The notes: generated by a model not told the origin, from the letters alone. A stretch of DNA of 64,000 nt from Kribbella jiaozuonensis (GCF_005233875.1 NZ_SZPZ01000002.1:62001-126000), one strand, 5' to 3'; positions 1 through 8,756 are shown, numbered from the stretch's first letter. Program-made: numbers and translations.

Positions 1-42
1 TATGAAGGTGCTGATCATCAGTAGGGCGGTGAGAACGCGCAT
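1..42 (-). CDS. 5' end of an exported or membrane protein (partial)
   Basis: Only the first 14 codons are inside the window. Reading leftward from an ATG at 42 gives a basic residue followed by a hydrophobic run (MRVLTALLMISTFI), which looks like the beginning of a signal peptide or membrane anchor. A GGAG Shine-Dalgarno lies just upstream (near 49-52 on the complementary strand). It is divergent from the reductase at 139. Nothing can be said about function; the call rests on start, ribosome site and hydrophobicity only. Confidence 0.4.
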   Translation of the reverse strand, partial: MRVLTALLMISTFI

Positions 43-61
43 GACTCTCCAGGGAGGACAT

Positions 62-136
62 AGGACGTCTGATGTCCTCGACAAATTAGTCATCGTTGTC
101 GCGCGCGGCAAGGGTTCGCCGAGGACTAAGGTCCTC
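62..136. promoter_or_regulatory. Inverted GGAC/GTCC motifs upstream of the reductase
   Basis: The intergenic region between the two divergent genes contains AGGAC...GTCCT (62-78) and a short hairpin GAGGAC-TAAG-GTCCTC (121-136) ending two bases before the ATG at 139. These could be a regulator site or a translation-limiting stem. No factor is identified. Confidence 0.25.
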
Positions 137-138
137 TT

Positions 139-1383
139 ATGGCTGATGCAGAGCAGATCGTCATCGTCGGTGCGAGTCTCGCGGGAGCGACCGCCGCCGA
201 GGCCCTTCGGACGGAAGGCTGGACCGGTGGTGTGGTCCTGATCGGCAGCGAGCAGTCCCTGCCGTACGAGCGACCTCCGCTGTCGAAGGACGTGCTGCTC
301 GCCAAGAAGGGGACCGAATCCGCGCAGCTGCACGATCAGCAGTGGTACGACGACAACAAGATCGACCTGCGCCTGGGGACCACGGTCACCGCGATCGACC
401 CGGCCGCGCACACCGTCACGCTCGACGACGGCTCACAGGTGTCGTACGGCAAGCTGCTCATCTCGACGGGCAGCCGGGTCCGGACTCTCGACGTACCGGG
501 TGGCGATCTGCCGGGTGTGCACTACCTGCGGACGGCCGAGGAGTCGCAGGCGCTGACCGACGCGTACGCCGCGAAGCCGCGCGTTGTCGTCGTCGGCGCG
601 GGCTGGATCGGGCTGGAGGCGGCGTCGGCCGCGCGCGAGCGGGGGAGTGAGGTGACGGTCGTCGAGCCGCAGTCCACTGCGCTGGCGTCCGTGATGGGCG
701 AAGAGGTCGGCGAGGTGTTCGCCGACTTCCAACGGCAGCACGGCGTGCAGTTCCGGTTCGGGATCGGGGTCGAGGGCTTCGAGGGGACCGACAAGGTGAC
801 CGGTGTCCGTCTGGCCGGCGGCGAGGTGCTCCCGGCGGACCTGGTGGTCGTCGGCGTCGGCGTGCGCCCGAACACTGAGCTCGCCGAGGAGGCCGGCATC
901 GAGGTCGCGACGCCGGACAACGGCTCCGGCATCGTGACCGGCGCAGACCTGCGGACGTCGGCGGCCGACGTGTACGCCGCCGGTGACGTGGCCCGCTGGG
1001 AGCACCCGCAGTACGGCCGCCCGGTCCGCGTCGAGCACTGGCAGAACGCGAAGGACAGCGGCAAGGCGGCGGCGAAGGCGATGCTCGGCGAGGACGTGGC
1101 GTACGACTCGATCCCGTACTTCTTCACCGACCAGTTCGACCTCGGCATGGAGTACGCCGGCGACATCCCGCGCGGCACGTCGTACCAGGTCGTGTTCCGT
1201 GGCGACCCGAAGTCCGGCGCCTACATGGTCTTCTGGCTCGACGACGACCACCACGTCCTGGCCGGCATGCACGTCAACCTGTGGGACACCGGACTCGACG
1301 CGGTCCGCGAGCTGATCCGCTCCGGCAAGGCGGTCGACCCGGCCCGCCTCGCCGACACCTCGATCGAGCTGTCCGACGTCTAG
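139..1383 (+). CDS. FAD-dependent NAD(P)H oxidoreductase (ferredoxin reductase type)
   Basis: A 414-residue protein of the pyridine nucleotide-disulfide oxidoreductase fold. The N-terminus has an FAD-binding Rossmann motif (VGASLAGATAAEAL, about residues 10-23), a second GAGWIGLE dinucleotide motif near 154-161 binds NAD(P)H, and the late VYAAGDVA motif contacts FAD. Family members pass electrons from NAD(P)H to a ferredoxin, often for a P450 or a dioxygenase. The C-terminal domain matches the reductase family (EHWQNAKDSGKAAA). No ferredoxin or oxygenase gene is adjacent, so the partner is unknown. The stop overlaps the stop of the convergent gene in a CTAG. Confidence 0.9.
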   Translation: MADAEQIVIVGASLAGATAAEALRTEGWTGGVVLIGSEQSLPYERPPLSKDVLLAKKGTESAQLHDQQWYDDNKIDLRLGTTVTAIDPAAHTVTLDDGSQVSYGKLLISTGSRVRTLDVPGGDLPGVHYLRTAEESQALTDAYAAKPRVVVVGAGWIGLEAASAARERGSEVTVVEPQSTALASVMGEEVGEVFADFQRQHGVQFRFGIGVEGFEGTDKVTGVRLAGGEVLPADLVVVGVGVRPNTELAEEAGIEVATPDNGSGIVTGADLRTSAADVYAAGDVARWEHPQYGRPVRVEHWQNAKDSGKAAAKAMLGEDVAYDSIPYFFTDQFDLGMEYAGDIPRGTSYQVVFRGDPKSGAYMVFWLDDDHHVLAGMHVNLWDTGLDAVRELIRSGKAVDPARLADTSIELSDV

Positions 1384-2225
1384 ATCGGGTAGGTGACGTA
1401 GGCGAACTGCGTGCTGTTCGGCGACCAGCTCGGGACGTTCATCGTGCCCTGGCCGCCGAACAGCGTCGTCAGTTCGCGGACGCCGTCGTTGGTCAGCAGA
1501 CGCAGTCTTACGTCGCCGATGTCGGCGGGATGCCCCTCGGTGCCGGGCGGGAAGCTCACGTACGCGATCGCCGAGCCGTCCGGCGCGGGGTGCGGGAACC
1601 AGTTGACGCGCTCGTCGTCTGTCAACTGCTCGACCTCACCGCTGCCGACCGCGATCCGGAACAGCTGCGCCTGGCCTGCCCGCTCCGAGTTGAAGTAGAT
1701 CCACTTGCCGCCCGGGCTGTACTCCGAGCCGTCGTCGGCGAACTCGTCGTCCGTCACCTGGACGTCGGCGCCGCCGGCGCTAGGAATCGTCCAGACGTTG
1801 GTGATCCGCTGGCCGTCCCGGTTCTCGAGCCCGATGTACGCCAACGTCTTCCCGTCCGGCGAGACGCCGTGCAGGTAGTGGTGGAAGCCCGGGCCGCGAT
1901 CGTTCGTCACCCGGCGTCCGGGCCCGCCCTCGATCGGTACGGCGTACAGGTGGCCGTCGTCCGCGGACACGTAGACCGTCTGCCCGTCCGGGCTGACCAC
2001 GTGGTCGTTGTTGATGTCCGGCACTCCGCCGAGCTCGATCTCCTCGAGCCCGTCGTTCACCCGGAACAGGCGGCCGTTGCCGTTGACGATCAGAACGTCG
2101 TCCGGTGTCCAGTTCGGCGCCTCGAAGAGGATGTCCGACGAGCTGAACACCAGACGGTGCTCGCCGCTGGTGACATCGACGACGTACAACTCGGACCGCT
2201 GACCAGGGCGAAGAGTTCGTGGCAT
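1380..2225 (-). CDS. TolB/WD40-like beta-propeller protein
   Basis: A 281-residue soluble protein built from repeats typical of TolB-like PD40 blades: W(T/S)PDG or SPDGxxxxY phrases recur (for example VSPDGQTVYVSADDG, VSPDGKTLAYIG, YSPGGKWIYFNSERAG, PAPDGSAIAYVSF, WSPNSTQFAYV). Six blades can be counted. There is no signal peptide, so it is probably cytoplasmic; such proteins serve as scaffolds, or as peptidase or biopolymer-transport accessories. It lies alone between convergent reductase and divergent dnaG, so the context gives no substrate. Confidence 0.75.
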   Translation of the reverse strand: MPRTLRPGQRSELYVVDVTSGEHRLVFSSSDILFEAPNWTPDDVLIVNGNGRLFRVNDGLEEIELGGVPDINNDHVVSPDGQTVYVSADDGHLYAVPIEGGPGRRVTNDRGPGFHHYLHGVSPDGKTLAYIGLENRDGQRITNVWTIPSAGGADVQVTDDEFADDGSEYSPGGKWIYFNSERAGQAQLFRIAVGSGEVEQLTDDERVNWFPHPAPDGSAIAYVSFPPGTEGHPADIGDVRLRLLTNDGVRELTTLFGGQGTMNVPSWSPNSTQFAYVTYPI

Positions 2226-2265
2226 ACCCGCAAACCTATGTGATCGGTCCAGCTAGACTCACGGG

Positions 2266-4257
2266 GTGGCTGGCCGGATCAAGGAAGAGGACATCGCGCT
2301 GGTGCGCGAGCGGGCCCGGATCGACGACGTTGTGGGTTCGTATGTGACCTTGAAGAACGCCGGCGGCGGCAACCTGAAAGGGCTGTGCCCGTTCCACGAC
2401 GAGAAGTCGCCGTCGTTCAACGTCACCCCCTCCCGCGGCTTCTTCTACTGCTTCGGCTGCCAAGAGGGCGGCGACGTCATCGACTTCATCCAGAAGATCG
2501 ACCAGATCACGTTCTCCGAGGCGGTCGAGACGCTGGCCTCGAAGGTCGGGATCCAGCTGCGGTACGAGGACTCCGGTGCGCCGGTGCCGCGCGGTCCGGG
2601 GAACCAGCGGCCGCGGTTGGTCGAGGCGCACAAGGTCGCGGCCGAGTTCTACGTCGACCAGCTGTTCGGTGCGGCCGAGGCGGCGCCGGGTCGGCAGTTC
2701 CTGGACAAGCGCGGGTTCGACAAGGATGCCGCTGTTCACTTCGGCGTGGGGTTCTCGCCGCGGGGTGGCGACGTACTGACGAACCACCTGCGCGGGCGGG
2801 GCTTCACGAACGCCGAGCTGGTCGCGTCGGGGCTGTCCGCTGATGGGCAGCGCGGGCTGTACGACCGGTTCCGCGGCCGGCTGATGTGGCCGATCCGGGA
2901 CGCGTCGTCGGACGTGATCGGGTTCGGCGCGCGGCGGCTGTTCGACGACGACCGCATCGAAGCGAAGTATCTGAACACGCCTGAGACGCCTATCTACAAG
3001 AAGTCGAAGGTCCTGTACGGCGTGGATCTTGCGCGGCGGGAGATCGCCAAGGGTCGGCAGGCTGTCGTCGTCGAGGGTTATACCGACGTTATGGCTTGTC
3101 ATCTGGCCGGGGTGCAGACCGCGGTCGCGACCTGCGGTACGGCGTTCGGCGACGATCACGCGCGCGTGCTGCGGCAGTTGCTGCTGGATCACGATCAGTT
3201 CCGTGGCGAGGTGATCTTCACCTTCGACGGGGACGAGGCGGGGCAGCGGGCGGCGTTGAAGGCGTTCGCGGGGGACCAGGCGTTTGCGGCGCAGACGTAC
3301 GTCGCGGTCGAGCCGGACGGTCTCGATCCGTGCGATCTGCGGCTGGAGAAGGGCGATGCGGCGGTCCGCGAGCTGATCGGACGGCGGGTGCCGCTGTATC
3401 GGTTCGTGCTGGGGAACGTGTTGTCGAAGTACGACCTGGATCGGGCGGACACGCGGGTCGATGCGCTGCGGGATGCGGCGCGGCTGGTGATCAGCATTCG
3501 CGACCGGTCGAAGGTGGACGCCTTCACGCGGGAACTCGCCGGGCATCTGGGGATGGATGAGGACCAGGTGCGCTCGGAGGTTTATCGCGCTGCCGCTCGG
3601 CAGGGGGCAGCTCCTGGGCAGTCCGGGCGGCCGGGTTCTGGACAGCCTGGTTCCGGCCAGCCTGGTTCCGGCCAGCCTGGGCGGCCGGGCTCTGACCAGA
3701 CTGGGGGCGCGGCTGCCGTCCAGCATGGGCAGCCGGTTGGTGCGCCGCAGCAGCCTCGCCGCGCAGACGTGCCCTCACCGCGTGACCAGCGGTACGTGAT
3801 CGAGTGGGACGCCCTGAAGGTCGCGATGCAGCACCCCAACCTGGTCGGCGTCGCCTTCGACGAACTCGACGACCACGACTTCACCCACCCCTGGCTAGCG
3901 GCGATCCGCACCGCAATGGCAAAGGCAGGCGGCCCCGCCGCTGCACCCGCCGCCGAGGCCTGGGTGGTCGCCGTACGCGATGCCATCGGCAACGATCCGG
4001 CCGCCGCAGTCGTCGGCGCACTCGCCGTCGACCCGCTACGCCTCGGCCGCGAGCCCGACGAGCAGTACGCCCAAGCGTTGCTGGCCCGCTTGCAGGAACT
4101 GACCTGCGCCCGCCGCATCCAAGACCTGAAATCCAAGCTCCAACGCACGAACCCGATCGACCGCCCAGACGAGTACAACCGAATGTTCGGCGAACTCATC
4201 GCCCTAGAGGCCTACAAAGCCGAACTCCGCAACCGAGCAATCTCCGGCGCGATCTAG
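2266..4257 (+). CDS. dnaG: DNA primase
   Basis: A 663-residue bacterial primase that makes RNA primers at the replication fork. The CHC2 zinc finger is visible (C41, H44, C62, C65), followed by the RNA polymerase core with the TOPRIM motifs VVVEGYTD (about 267-274) and DGDEAG (about 321-326). After the core lies a low-complexity linker of repeated GSGQP units (about 445-475), then a C-terminal helicase-binding domain. The start is the GTG at 2266 (VAGRIKEED), matching the usual DnaG N-terminus. Length and motif order are normal, so this is the housekeeping chromosomal copy. Confidence 0.97.
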   Translation: MAGRIKEEDIALVRERARIDDVVGSYVTLKNAGGGNLKGLCPFHDEKSPSFNVTPSRGFFYCFGCQEGGDVIDFIQKIDQITFSEAVETLASKVGIQLRYEDSGAPVPRGPGNQRPRLVEAHKVAAEFYVDQLFGAAEAAPGRQFLDKRGFDKDAAVHFGVGFSPRGGDVLTNHLRGRGFTNAELVASGLSADGQRGLYDRFRGRLMWPIRDASSDVIGFGARRLFDDDRIEAKYLNTPETPIYKKSKVLYGVDLARREIAKGRQAVVVEGYTDVMACHLAGVQTAVATCGTAFGDDHARVLRQLLLDHDQFRGEVIFTFDGDEAGQRAALKAFAGDQAFAAQTYVAVEPDGLDPCDLRLEKGDAAVRELIGRRVPLYRFVLGNVLSKYDLDRADTRVDALRDAARLVISIRDRSKVDAFTRELAGHLGMDEDQVRSEVYRAAARQGAAPGQSGRPGSGQPGSGQPGSGQPGRPGSDQTGGAAAVQHGQPVGAPQQPRRADVPSPRDQRYVIEWDALKVAMQHPNLVGVAFDELDDHDFTHPWLAAIRTAMAKAGGPAAAPAAEAWVVAVRDAIGNDPAAAVVGALAVDPLRLGREPDEQYAQALLARLQELTCARRIQDLKSKLQRTNPIDRPDEYNRMFGELIALEAYKAELRNRAISGAI

Positions 4258-4856
4258 TCCTCCTTCAGGTGCTCCACGAGCCGCGCCGTCTCCTCGGCGT
4301 ACTTCGCCGCGAACTCCTCACTGTCCGGATCAAGACCAAGCGCCCTCGCGATCTGCGGAAACACCACCGGCGCCGCAGCCAGCCCGAACAGCGCGAGCCC
4401 CGTGTACGCCGCATCGAGGTTGGCCGCCAGTTCGCCATCAGTCTGCCGCTGCCGGAAATCGTCGAGCATGCTCTGGAACCTGGCCCGCTGCCCCTCCGGA
4501 TCCAGCGCGCTGGTGTCCCGATCGACAGCCTCACGCACGAGTAAGCGCAGCAAATCAGGCTGGGCGATCGACGTACGAGCGTAGGCCGCGACCACCTCAC
4601 CAAGTGATTCCGCGTCCGCGGCAATATCCGGCTCGCCCGCCCGCCACCGGTCGGCGACTGCTTTATAGAGCCCTTCTTTGCCGCCGAAGTAGTACGAGAT
4701 CAGCTGCTTGTTCACGCCTGCCCTAGCAGCGATCTCGCTCACCCGCGCACCACCGAACCCGTGCGCGCCGAACTCGATCACCGCCGCATCCAGCAACTGC
4801 TGCCTGGTGCGCTCGGCGTCCCGCTGCCGCTCGTCGGGTCCCGGTGATCTCCGCAC
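4254..4856 (-). CDS. TetR family transcriptional regulator
   Basis: A 200-residue one-component repressor. Residues about 10-58 form the TetR helix-turn-helix (RTRQQLLDAAVIEFGAHGF, then SEIAARAGVNKQLISYYFGG); the remainder is an all-helical ligand domain of the kind seen in drug and lipid sensors. It is divergently oriented to the FAD monooxygenase at 4947 with about 90 bp between them, the classic arrangement for a repressor controlling itself and the enzyme. Its stop overlaps that of dnaG by four bases. Confidence 0.9.
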   Translation of the reverse strand: MRRSPGPDERQRDAERTRQQLLDAAVIEFGAHGFGGARVSEIAARAGVNKQLISYYFGGKEGLYKAVADRWRAGEPDIAADAESLGEVVAAYARTSIAQPDLLRLLVREAVDRDTSALDPEGQRARFQSMLDDFRQRQTDGELAANLDAAYTGLALFGLAAAPVVFPQIARALGLDPDSEEFAAKYAEETARLVEHLKED

Positions 4857-4860
4857 GAAA

Positions 4861-4936
4861 TCATCCTAGCGGACAGCCATCCGCCGTGCTAACTTAATCA
4901 ACCACACGGATGATAGAGTTTGATGCACGGATGATT
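4861..4936. promoter_or_regulatory. Probable TetR operator in the divergent intergenic region
   Basis: Two direct copies of CACGGATGAT (4905-4914 and 4926-4935) lie between the regulator and the monooxygenase, and an inverted ATCATCC occurs just inside the region at 4860-4866. The spacing of the direct copies is 21 bp, two helical turns. This fits binding of a dimeric TetR regulator, but the assignment is inferred from position. Confidence 0.4.
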
Positions 4937-4946
4937 GGAGACGACG

Positions 4947-6065
4947 ATGAAGGTAGCGATCGTGGGCGCCGGGATCGGCGGGCTGGCTCTGGCGCAAGGT
5001 CTGCAGAAGGCAGGCGTCGACGTAAAGGTCTTCGAGCGCGACCCCTCACCCCGCCACCGCAACCAGGGCTACCGCATCCACATCAGCCCGGTAGGGGAGG
5101 AGGCCCTAGCCGCAGTCCTCCCCGACTTTGTGCGCCGTCGAGTCATCGCGACCGCGACACAACCAGGCGATCTGGTCGCCGGCTTCGACTCCCAGCTCCA
5201 GGTGCAGTTCGAGCAGGAGTTCCCGGTAGCCGGTCCGGACGCGGTGACGTCAGTGGACCGCTACGCCTTCCGCCGCGCGCTGATGACCGGCCTGGACGAC
5301 GTACTCGAATTCGGCAAACAGTTCGACTCGTACGCCGAGACCTCCGGAGGCGTGCAGCTCGCCTTCACAGACGGCACGTCCACGTTCGCCGACGTCCTCG
5401 TCGGCGCCGACGGCGTCGGCTCGCGGGTCCGCGCGCAGCTCCTACCAGAACAAGACGTACTCGACATCGGCGTCCGCTGCATCTACGGAAAGGTGCCCCT
5501 GACAACAAACGTCCGCGAGGTTGCACCACCGCCCTTCCTCCGCGGCTTCTGCTTCGCCAGCAACGGCGCCGGCACCGGCCTGGCCTTCGGCCCAGTAATC
5601 TTCCGCGAGCCCCCAGCCGAGTACGGCGACTACCTGATGGCAGTTCTAACCGGCACAAACGAAGTACTAGGCGCCTCCGACGACGAACTCTTCACCATGC
5701 CCGCCGCCGACCTCTGGTCAATCGTCACCCGCTCGGTGACCAACTGGCACCCATCAATCCGCACCCTGGTCGCCGCCGCCGACCCGACCGCCGCCTTCCC
5801 CATCACCCTGCGAACCTGCATCGAAGTCCCCTCCTGGTCCTCAAACCACCTAACCCTCCTAGGCGACGCCATCCACCCCATGACCCCTGCCGCCGGAGCC
5901 GGCGCCAACACCGCCCTCTGGGACGCCGCAAGACTGGCCCGCGCGCTGACCTCCGGCGAGGACCTCGCGTCCTACCAGCAGGACATGATCCCCAATGCCC
6001 AAGCCGTGGTCACCGAGTCGCTACACAACGCCGAGCGCCTCTTCCACATCTCAATCCCCGTTTAG
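4947..6065 (+). CDS. FAD-dependent aromatic monooxygenase
   Basis: A 372-residue class A flavoprotein monooxygenase (PHBH fold). The N-terminal GxGxxG (VGAGIGGLALAQGL) binds the ADP part of FAD, and the GDAIHPMTPAAGAGAN motif near the C-terminus contacts the flavin ribityl and pyrophosphate. Such enzymes hydroxylate aromatic or polyketide substrates using NAD(P)H and O2, and some act on antibiotics such as tetracycline. The ATG at 4947 was chosen because GGAG lies just upstream; a TTG at 4935 is possible. Regulation by the divergent TetR protein is likely. Confidence 0.88.
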   Translation: MKVAIVGAGIGGLALAQGLQKAGVDVKVFERDPSPRHRNQGYRIHISPVGEEALAAVLPDFVRRRVIATATQPGDLVAGFDSQLQVQFEQEFPVAGPDAVTSVDRYAFRRALMTGLDDVLEFGKQFDSYAETSGGVQLAFTDGTSTFADVLVGADGVGSRVRAQLLPEQDVLDIGVRCIYGKVPLTTNVREVAPPPFLRGFCFASNGAGTGLAFGPVIFREPPAEYGDYLMAVLTGTNEVLGASDDELFTMPAADLWSIVTRSVTNWHPSIRTLVAAADPTAAFPITLRTCIEVPSWSSNHLTLLGDAIHPMTPAAGAGANTALWDAARLARALTSGEDLASYQQDMIPNAQAVVTESLHNAERLFHISIPV

Positions 6066-7051
6066 CTCAGTGACTCGCGCAAGGTCTCCTGCACTTCGTC
6101 GAGCCGTTCGAGCATCATCAGCGCGGTCTCGTGCCGTGCGCGAGCGTAGAGCTCGAGCGACGGCGTGACCGCTTCCTGCGGCTCGGCCAACGGAAACGTC
6201 GAGCCCAGCGTGTAGGCACATCCGACGGCGACCGTGGACACCAGATCGTCAGGGCGCGCCGCTGGGTGCTCCTCGCGATAAGCAGCCAGCAGCTCACCCA
6301 ATCCGTCAACCCACCCATCGCCGAGCATCAGCGTCCGCGGGTCGCACCCGATCCGCGCGATCTCCCACGCCATGAAGCGTGGACCTGGCGGCTGGAAGTC
6401 AATGACAGCTGCAACCTCGTCCCCGCACATCATCAAGTTCGGCGCCGCCAAATCCCCGTGCACCACCTGCACCGTCAGGTCGGGCAACTCATCCAGAACG
6501 GCCTGCGCCCTCCCCAGCAACGCACGCCGTTCCCTGGCGGCCTCCAACGCCCAACTCTCGAACGGGCTGCGCACCGCCCGACTCGCGTAGTCGTCAATCA
6601 CCCGATCGAACTGCCGCCGCGACCGCACAACCCCCCGCACTCCAACGCCTGCACGCACCGTCGGAGCCGCCGCCGGATGCTCCGCCAACCGCCGATGCAG
6701 CCTCCCCAACACACCCCCGACCGCCGCCCACCTCGCCCCGACCAGCCCACCCTCCGCCGTCTCCCCATCGACGAACTCCCACAACGACATCGGCACCCGC
6801 TCGTCGATCACACGACCATCAAGCGTCCGCCGCACCTCAGCCACCGGCACGCCACCCTGCATCGCAAACTCAGCGAGCCCGATAGCCGCCCGCTCCCGCC
6901 CGACCTCCCCGCGATACACCTTCGCAAACCACCGCCGCCCACCCTCGTCGACGACGCGATAGTTGCTGGTCGCCGTACCCGCGAGGATCTCCGTCACCTC
7001 AACAGCACGCACGCCGTACGACGCCCCCAACGCCTCGACGACCCTCTCCAC
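6062..7051 (-). CDS. Aminoglycoside phosphotransferase-family kinase
   Basis: A 329-residue protein with the protein-kinase-like APH fold. VVHGDLAAPNLM is the catalytic loop (Brenner HxDxxxxN) and VIDFQPP is the metal-binding DFG-equivalent. The N-terminus (TATSNYRVVDEGGRRWFAKVYRG) supplies the nucleotide loop and the conserved lysine. The family includes homoserine/choline-type kinases as well as resistance enzymes, and the sequence resembles the homoserine kinase II-like branch more than known resistance genes. The stop overlaps the monooxygenase stop; it is probably co-transcribed with the upstream DinB gene, one base apart. Confidence 0.8.
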   Translation of the reverse strand: MERVVEALGASYGVRAVEVTEILAGTATSNYRVVDEGGRRWFAKVYRGEVGRERAAIGLAEFAMQGGVPVAEVRRTLDGRVIDERVPMSLWEFVDGETAEGGLVGARWAAVGGVLGRLHRRLAEHPAAAPTVRAGVGVRGVVRSRRQFDRVIDDYASRAVRSPFESWALEAARERRALLGRAQAVLDELPDLTVQVVHGDLAAPNLMMCGDEVAAVIDFQPPGPRFMAWEIARIGCDPRTLMLGDGWVDGLGELLAAYREEHPAARPDDLVSTVAVGCAYTLGSTFPLAEPQEAVTPSLELYARARHETALMMLERLDEVQETLRESLS

Positions 7052-7052
7052 C

Positions 7053-7589
7053 TCAATCAGGATCGTTCCCCGTCACACCATCAACCGCCTCACGCAACAC
7101 GTCCGCATGCCCGGTGTGCTTCAAATACTCCTCAAGCAGATCAACAAGAATCCGCCGCCGATTGCACGACCACCGAGGATCCGGATCTGCAATCACCACA
7201 TCAAGCCCACCATCCGCAGATAGCTCCTGCCACGCAGCCCGCGACCGCGCAGCAGCCCCATACCAAAGCCCGTAAAGCTCCTCCGGCGAATCACTAACCG
7301 CCGACTCCCAACCCCACCGATCATTCTCAACCCACCCCCGCCCATCCCACGGCGCCCCCAACCCCCGCCCCGCCGCCCGAGCCGCAAACCCATCCTCCAC
7401 AAACGCCATGTGCTTCGCGAGCCCCGCCAACGTCATCGCCGACGGCGCATGCCGCCGCCGCAACTCCTCCGCCCCAAGCCCACCCGTCTTCCAACCAAAC
7501 TGCCTCCGCACCCGATCCAACGCAAACTGCAACATCTCCACCTCACCCCCACGCAAACACTCACCCACCGGCAACCCTCTCCAGTCCAA
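7053..7589 (-). CDS. DinB/DUF664 family protein
   Basis: A 178-residue four-helix-bundle protein of the DinB-like superfamily. The family phrases FALDRVRRQFGWKTGGL, TLAGLAKHMAFVEDGF and LVDLLEEYLKHTGHADVLREA are visible; the two histidines in KHM and KHTGHAD are the usual metal ligands. Members are thiol-dependent or divalent-metal enzymes of mostly unknown substrate. The TTG at 7589 is preferred as start because a strong GGAGGAGG precedes it by about six bases, although the frame stays open upstream to 7676 in low-complexity sequence. Confidence 0.75.
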   Translation of the reverse strand: MDWRGLPVGECLRGGEVEMLQFALDRVRRQFGWKTGGLGAEELRRRHAPSAMTLAGLAKHMAFVEDGFAARAAGRGLGAPWDGRGWVENDRWGWESAVSDSPEELYGLWYGAAARSRAAWQELSADGGLDVVIADPDPRWSCNRRRILVDLLEEYLKHTGHADVLREAVDGVTGNDPD

Positions 7590-7824
7590 AACCCCTCCTC
7601 CACAAGCCACCCCCACCCTCCCGCACCACCCGTCCACACCACCCAACCAATCCGCCCCACCCACCCACCAACCCACGGCCCCAACGCCCGCCCCCGACCC
7701 ATCGCAGGCCTCAAGTCCACACCAGCTCAGCTCCAGCCCACACCAGCTCGCGCGTCCGCCGACACCGCTCCGTGCCAGCTCCCGCGCAAGCCATCACGCA
7801 CCACGTCAGCGCCTACGCACGCCA

Positions 7825-8160
7825 GCTCTCAGGCACGCCGGCTCTCAGGCACGCCGGCTCTCAGGCACGCCGGCACCGCACCACGCGAGCTCCTGCGCAG
7901 GCCAGCCCCGGCGCACGCCGACCCGCTCCGCGCCAGCTCCCGCGCACACCAGCTCCCAGACACGCCGACATCGCAACCACGTGAGCTCCTGCACATGCCA
8001 GGCCCGGCGCACGCCGACACCGCGCCGCGCCAGCTCCCGCGCACGCCAGCACCGCACCACGTGAGCTCTCGCGCACGCCAGGCCCGGCGCACGCCGACAC
8101 CGCGCCGCGCCAGCTCCCGCGCACGCCAGCACCGCACCACGCGAGCTCCAGCCGACGCCA
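7825..8160. repeat. GC-rich tandem repeat patch
   Basis: Three exact head-to-tail copies of a 16-bp unit (GCTCTCAGGCACGCCG) occupy 7825-7872. They are followed by 80-bp units at 7981-8060 and 8061-8140 that are nearly identical, differing only around GCTCCTGCACAT versus GCTCTCGCGCAC. A diverged longer copy occupies 7885-7980 and a partial one follows 8141. All frames are open only because of composition (Arg, Ala, Pro, His), so no gene is called in 7590-8205. Confidence 0.85.
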
Positions 8161-8205
8161 GCACCGCGTACGCCACGCCCACGTCGCCCACCTCGCGCAG
8201 AATCA

Positions 8206-8241
8206 GCACTGCCCGGGGACCATGGGTTCCCCGGGCAGTGC
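8206..8241 (-). terminator. Strong hairpin downstream of the OsmC gene
   Basis: A perfect 14-bp inverted repeat (GCACTGCCCGGGGA at 8206-8219, complement at 8228-8241) with an 8-base loop lies 18 bases beyond the stop of the leftward osmC-like gene. The U-tract is poor, as is common in actinobacteria. It probably ends that transcript. Confidence 0.7.
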
Positions 8242-8259
8242 CTTCTGTGTGTTTAGGGT

Positions 8260-8703
8260 TCAGCTCTCGAGTGCTGCATCCAGCGTGATGTCGACGCCGG
8301 CCAGCGCCTTGCTGATCGGGCAGTTCGCCTTAGCCGCCTGCGCCGCCTCCGCGAACCCGGCCTCATCCAGACCATCGACCTCAGCACGAACCGTCAGCTT
8401 GATGCCGGTCAGCTTGAAGCCACCATTCGCCTGATCCGGTCCGAGCGTCACGTCAGCCTTCACCTCATGCGACAGCGGCTTCCCGCCCCGCCCAGCAATC
8501 TCCGCACTCAACGACATCGCATAGCAAGCGGTGTGGGCAGCTGCGATGAGTTCCTCCGGGCTGGTGGTACCGCCCGCATCATCAGCAGCGCGCTTCGGGA
8601 ACGAAACGTCGTACGTCCCAACCTTCGAGCTGCTCAGCTCCACCTGCCCCGAGCCCTGCTCCAGAGTGCCGTTCCAAGCGGTCCGCGCAGTACGAGTAGG
8701 CAT
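8260..8703 (-). CDS. OsmC/Ohr family peroxidase
   Basis: A 147-residue OsmC-fold thiol peroxidase. The two redox cysteines are present: one in HTACYAMSLSAEI (about residue 60) and one in KANCPISKAL (about 127). The phrase TSPEELIAAAHTACYAM is typical of the OsmC branch. Such dimers detoxify organic hydroperoxides in the cytoplasm. A MarR regulator of the OhrR type is divergent, with palindromic sites between, so induction by organic peroxide is the likely control. Start MPTRTART at 8703 follows a GAAGGAGA ribosome site. Confidence 0.93.
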   Translation of the reverse strand: MPTRTARTAWNGTLEQGSGQVELSSSKVGTYDVSFPKRAADDAGGTTSPEELIAAAHTACYAMSLSAEIAGRGGKPLSHEVKADVTLGPDQANGGFKLTGIKLTVRAEVDGLDEAGFAEAAQAAKANCPISKALAGVDITLDAALES

Positions 8704-8722
8704 CGCAATCTCCTTCAGAAGT

Positions 8723-8756
8723 TATCTTGTGTACAAGATACTTGTGCACAAGATAT
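8723..8756. promoter_or_regulatory. OhrR-type operator pair
   Basis: Two adjacent palindromes lie in the divergent region: TATCTTGT-GT-ACAAGATA (8723-8740) and the perfect CTTGTGCACAAG (8741-8752), extended by flanking TA/AT. Both are built on the CTTGT/ACAAG half site. They overlap the expected promoters of both genes and fit cooperative binding of two MarR dimers. Confidence 0.75.

Noticed and set aside
433..1272. Long antisense open frame across the reductase gene
   Set aside because: Arises from high GC codon structure opposite a gene with clear Rossmann motifs; no ribosome site and Arg/His-rich low-complexity protein.
2236..3726. 496-codon antisense frame over dnaG
   Set aside because: dnaG has complete zinc and TOPRIM motifs; the antisense product is Arg/Pro-rich and has no family pattern.
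7825..8160. Possible CRISPR array
   Set aside because: Units are directly tandem without unique spacers of constant length, and no cas genes are near.
7408..8288. Long rightward frames over the repeat patch
   Set aside because: Open only through repeat composition; Ser/Arg/Pro/Thr-rich output without start signals.
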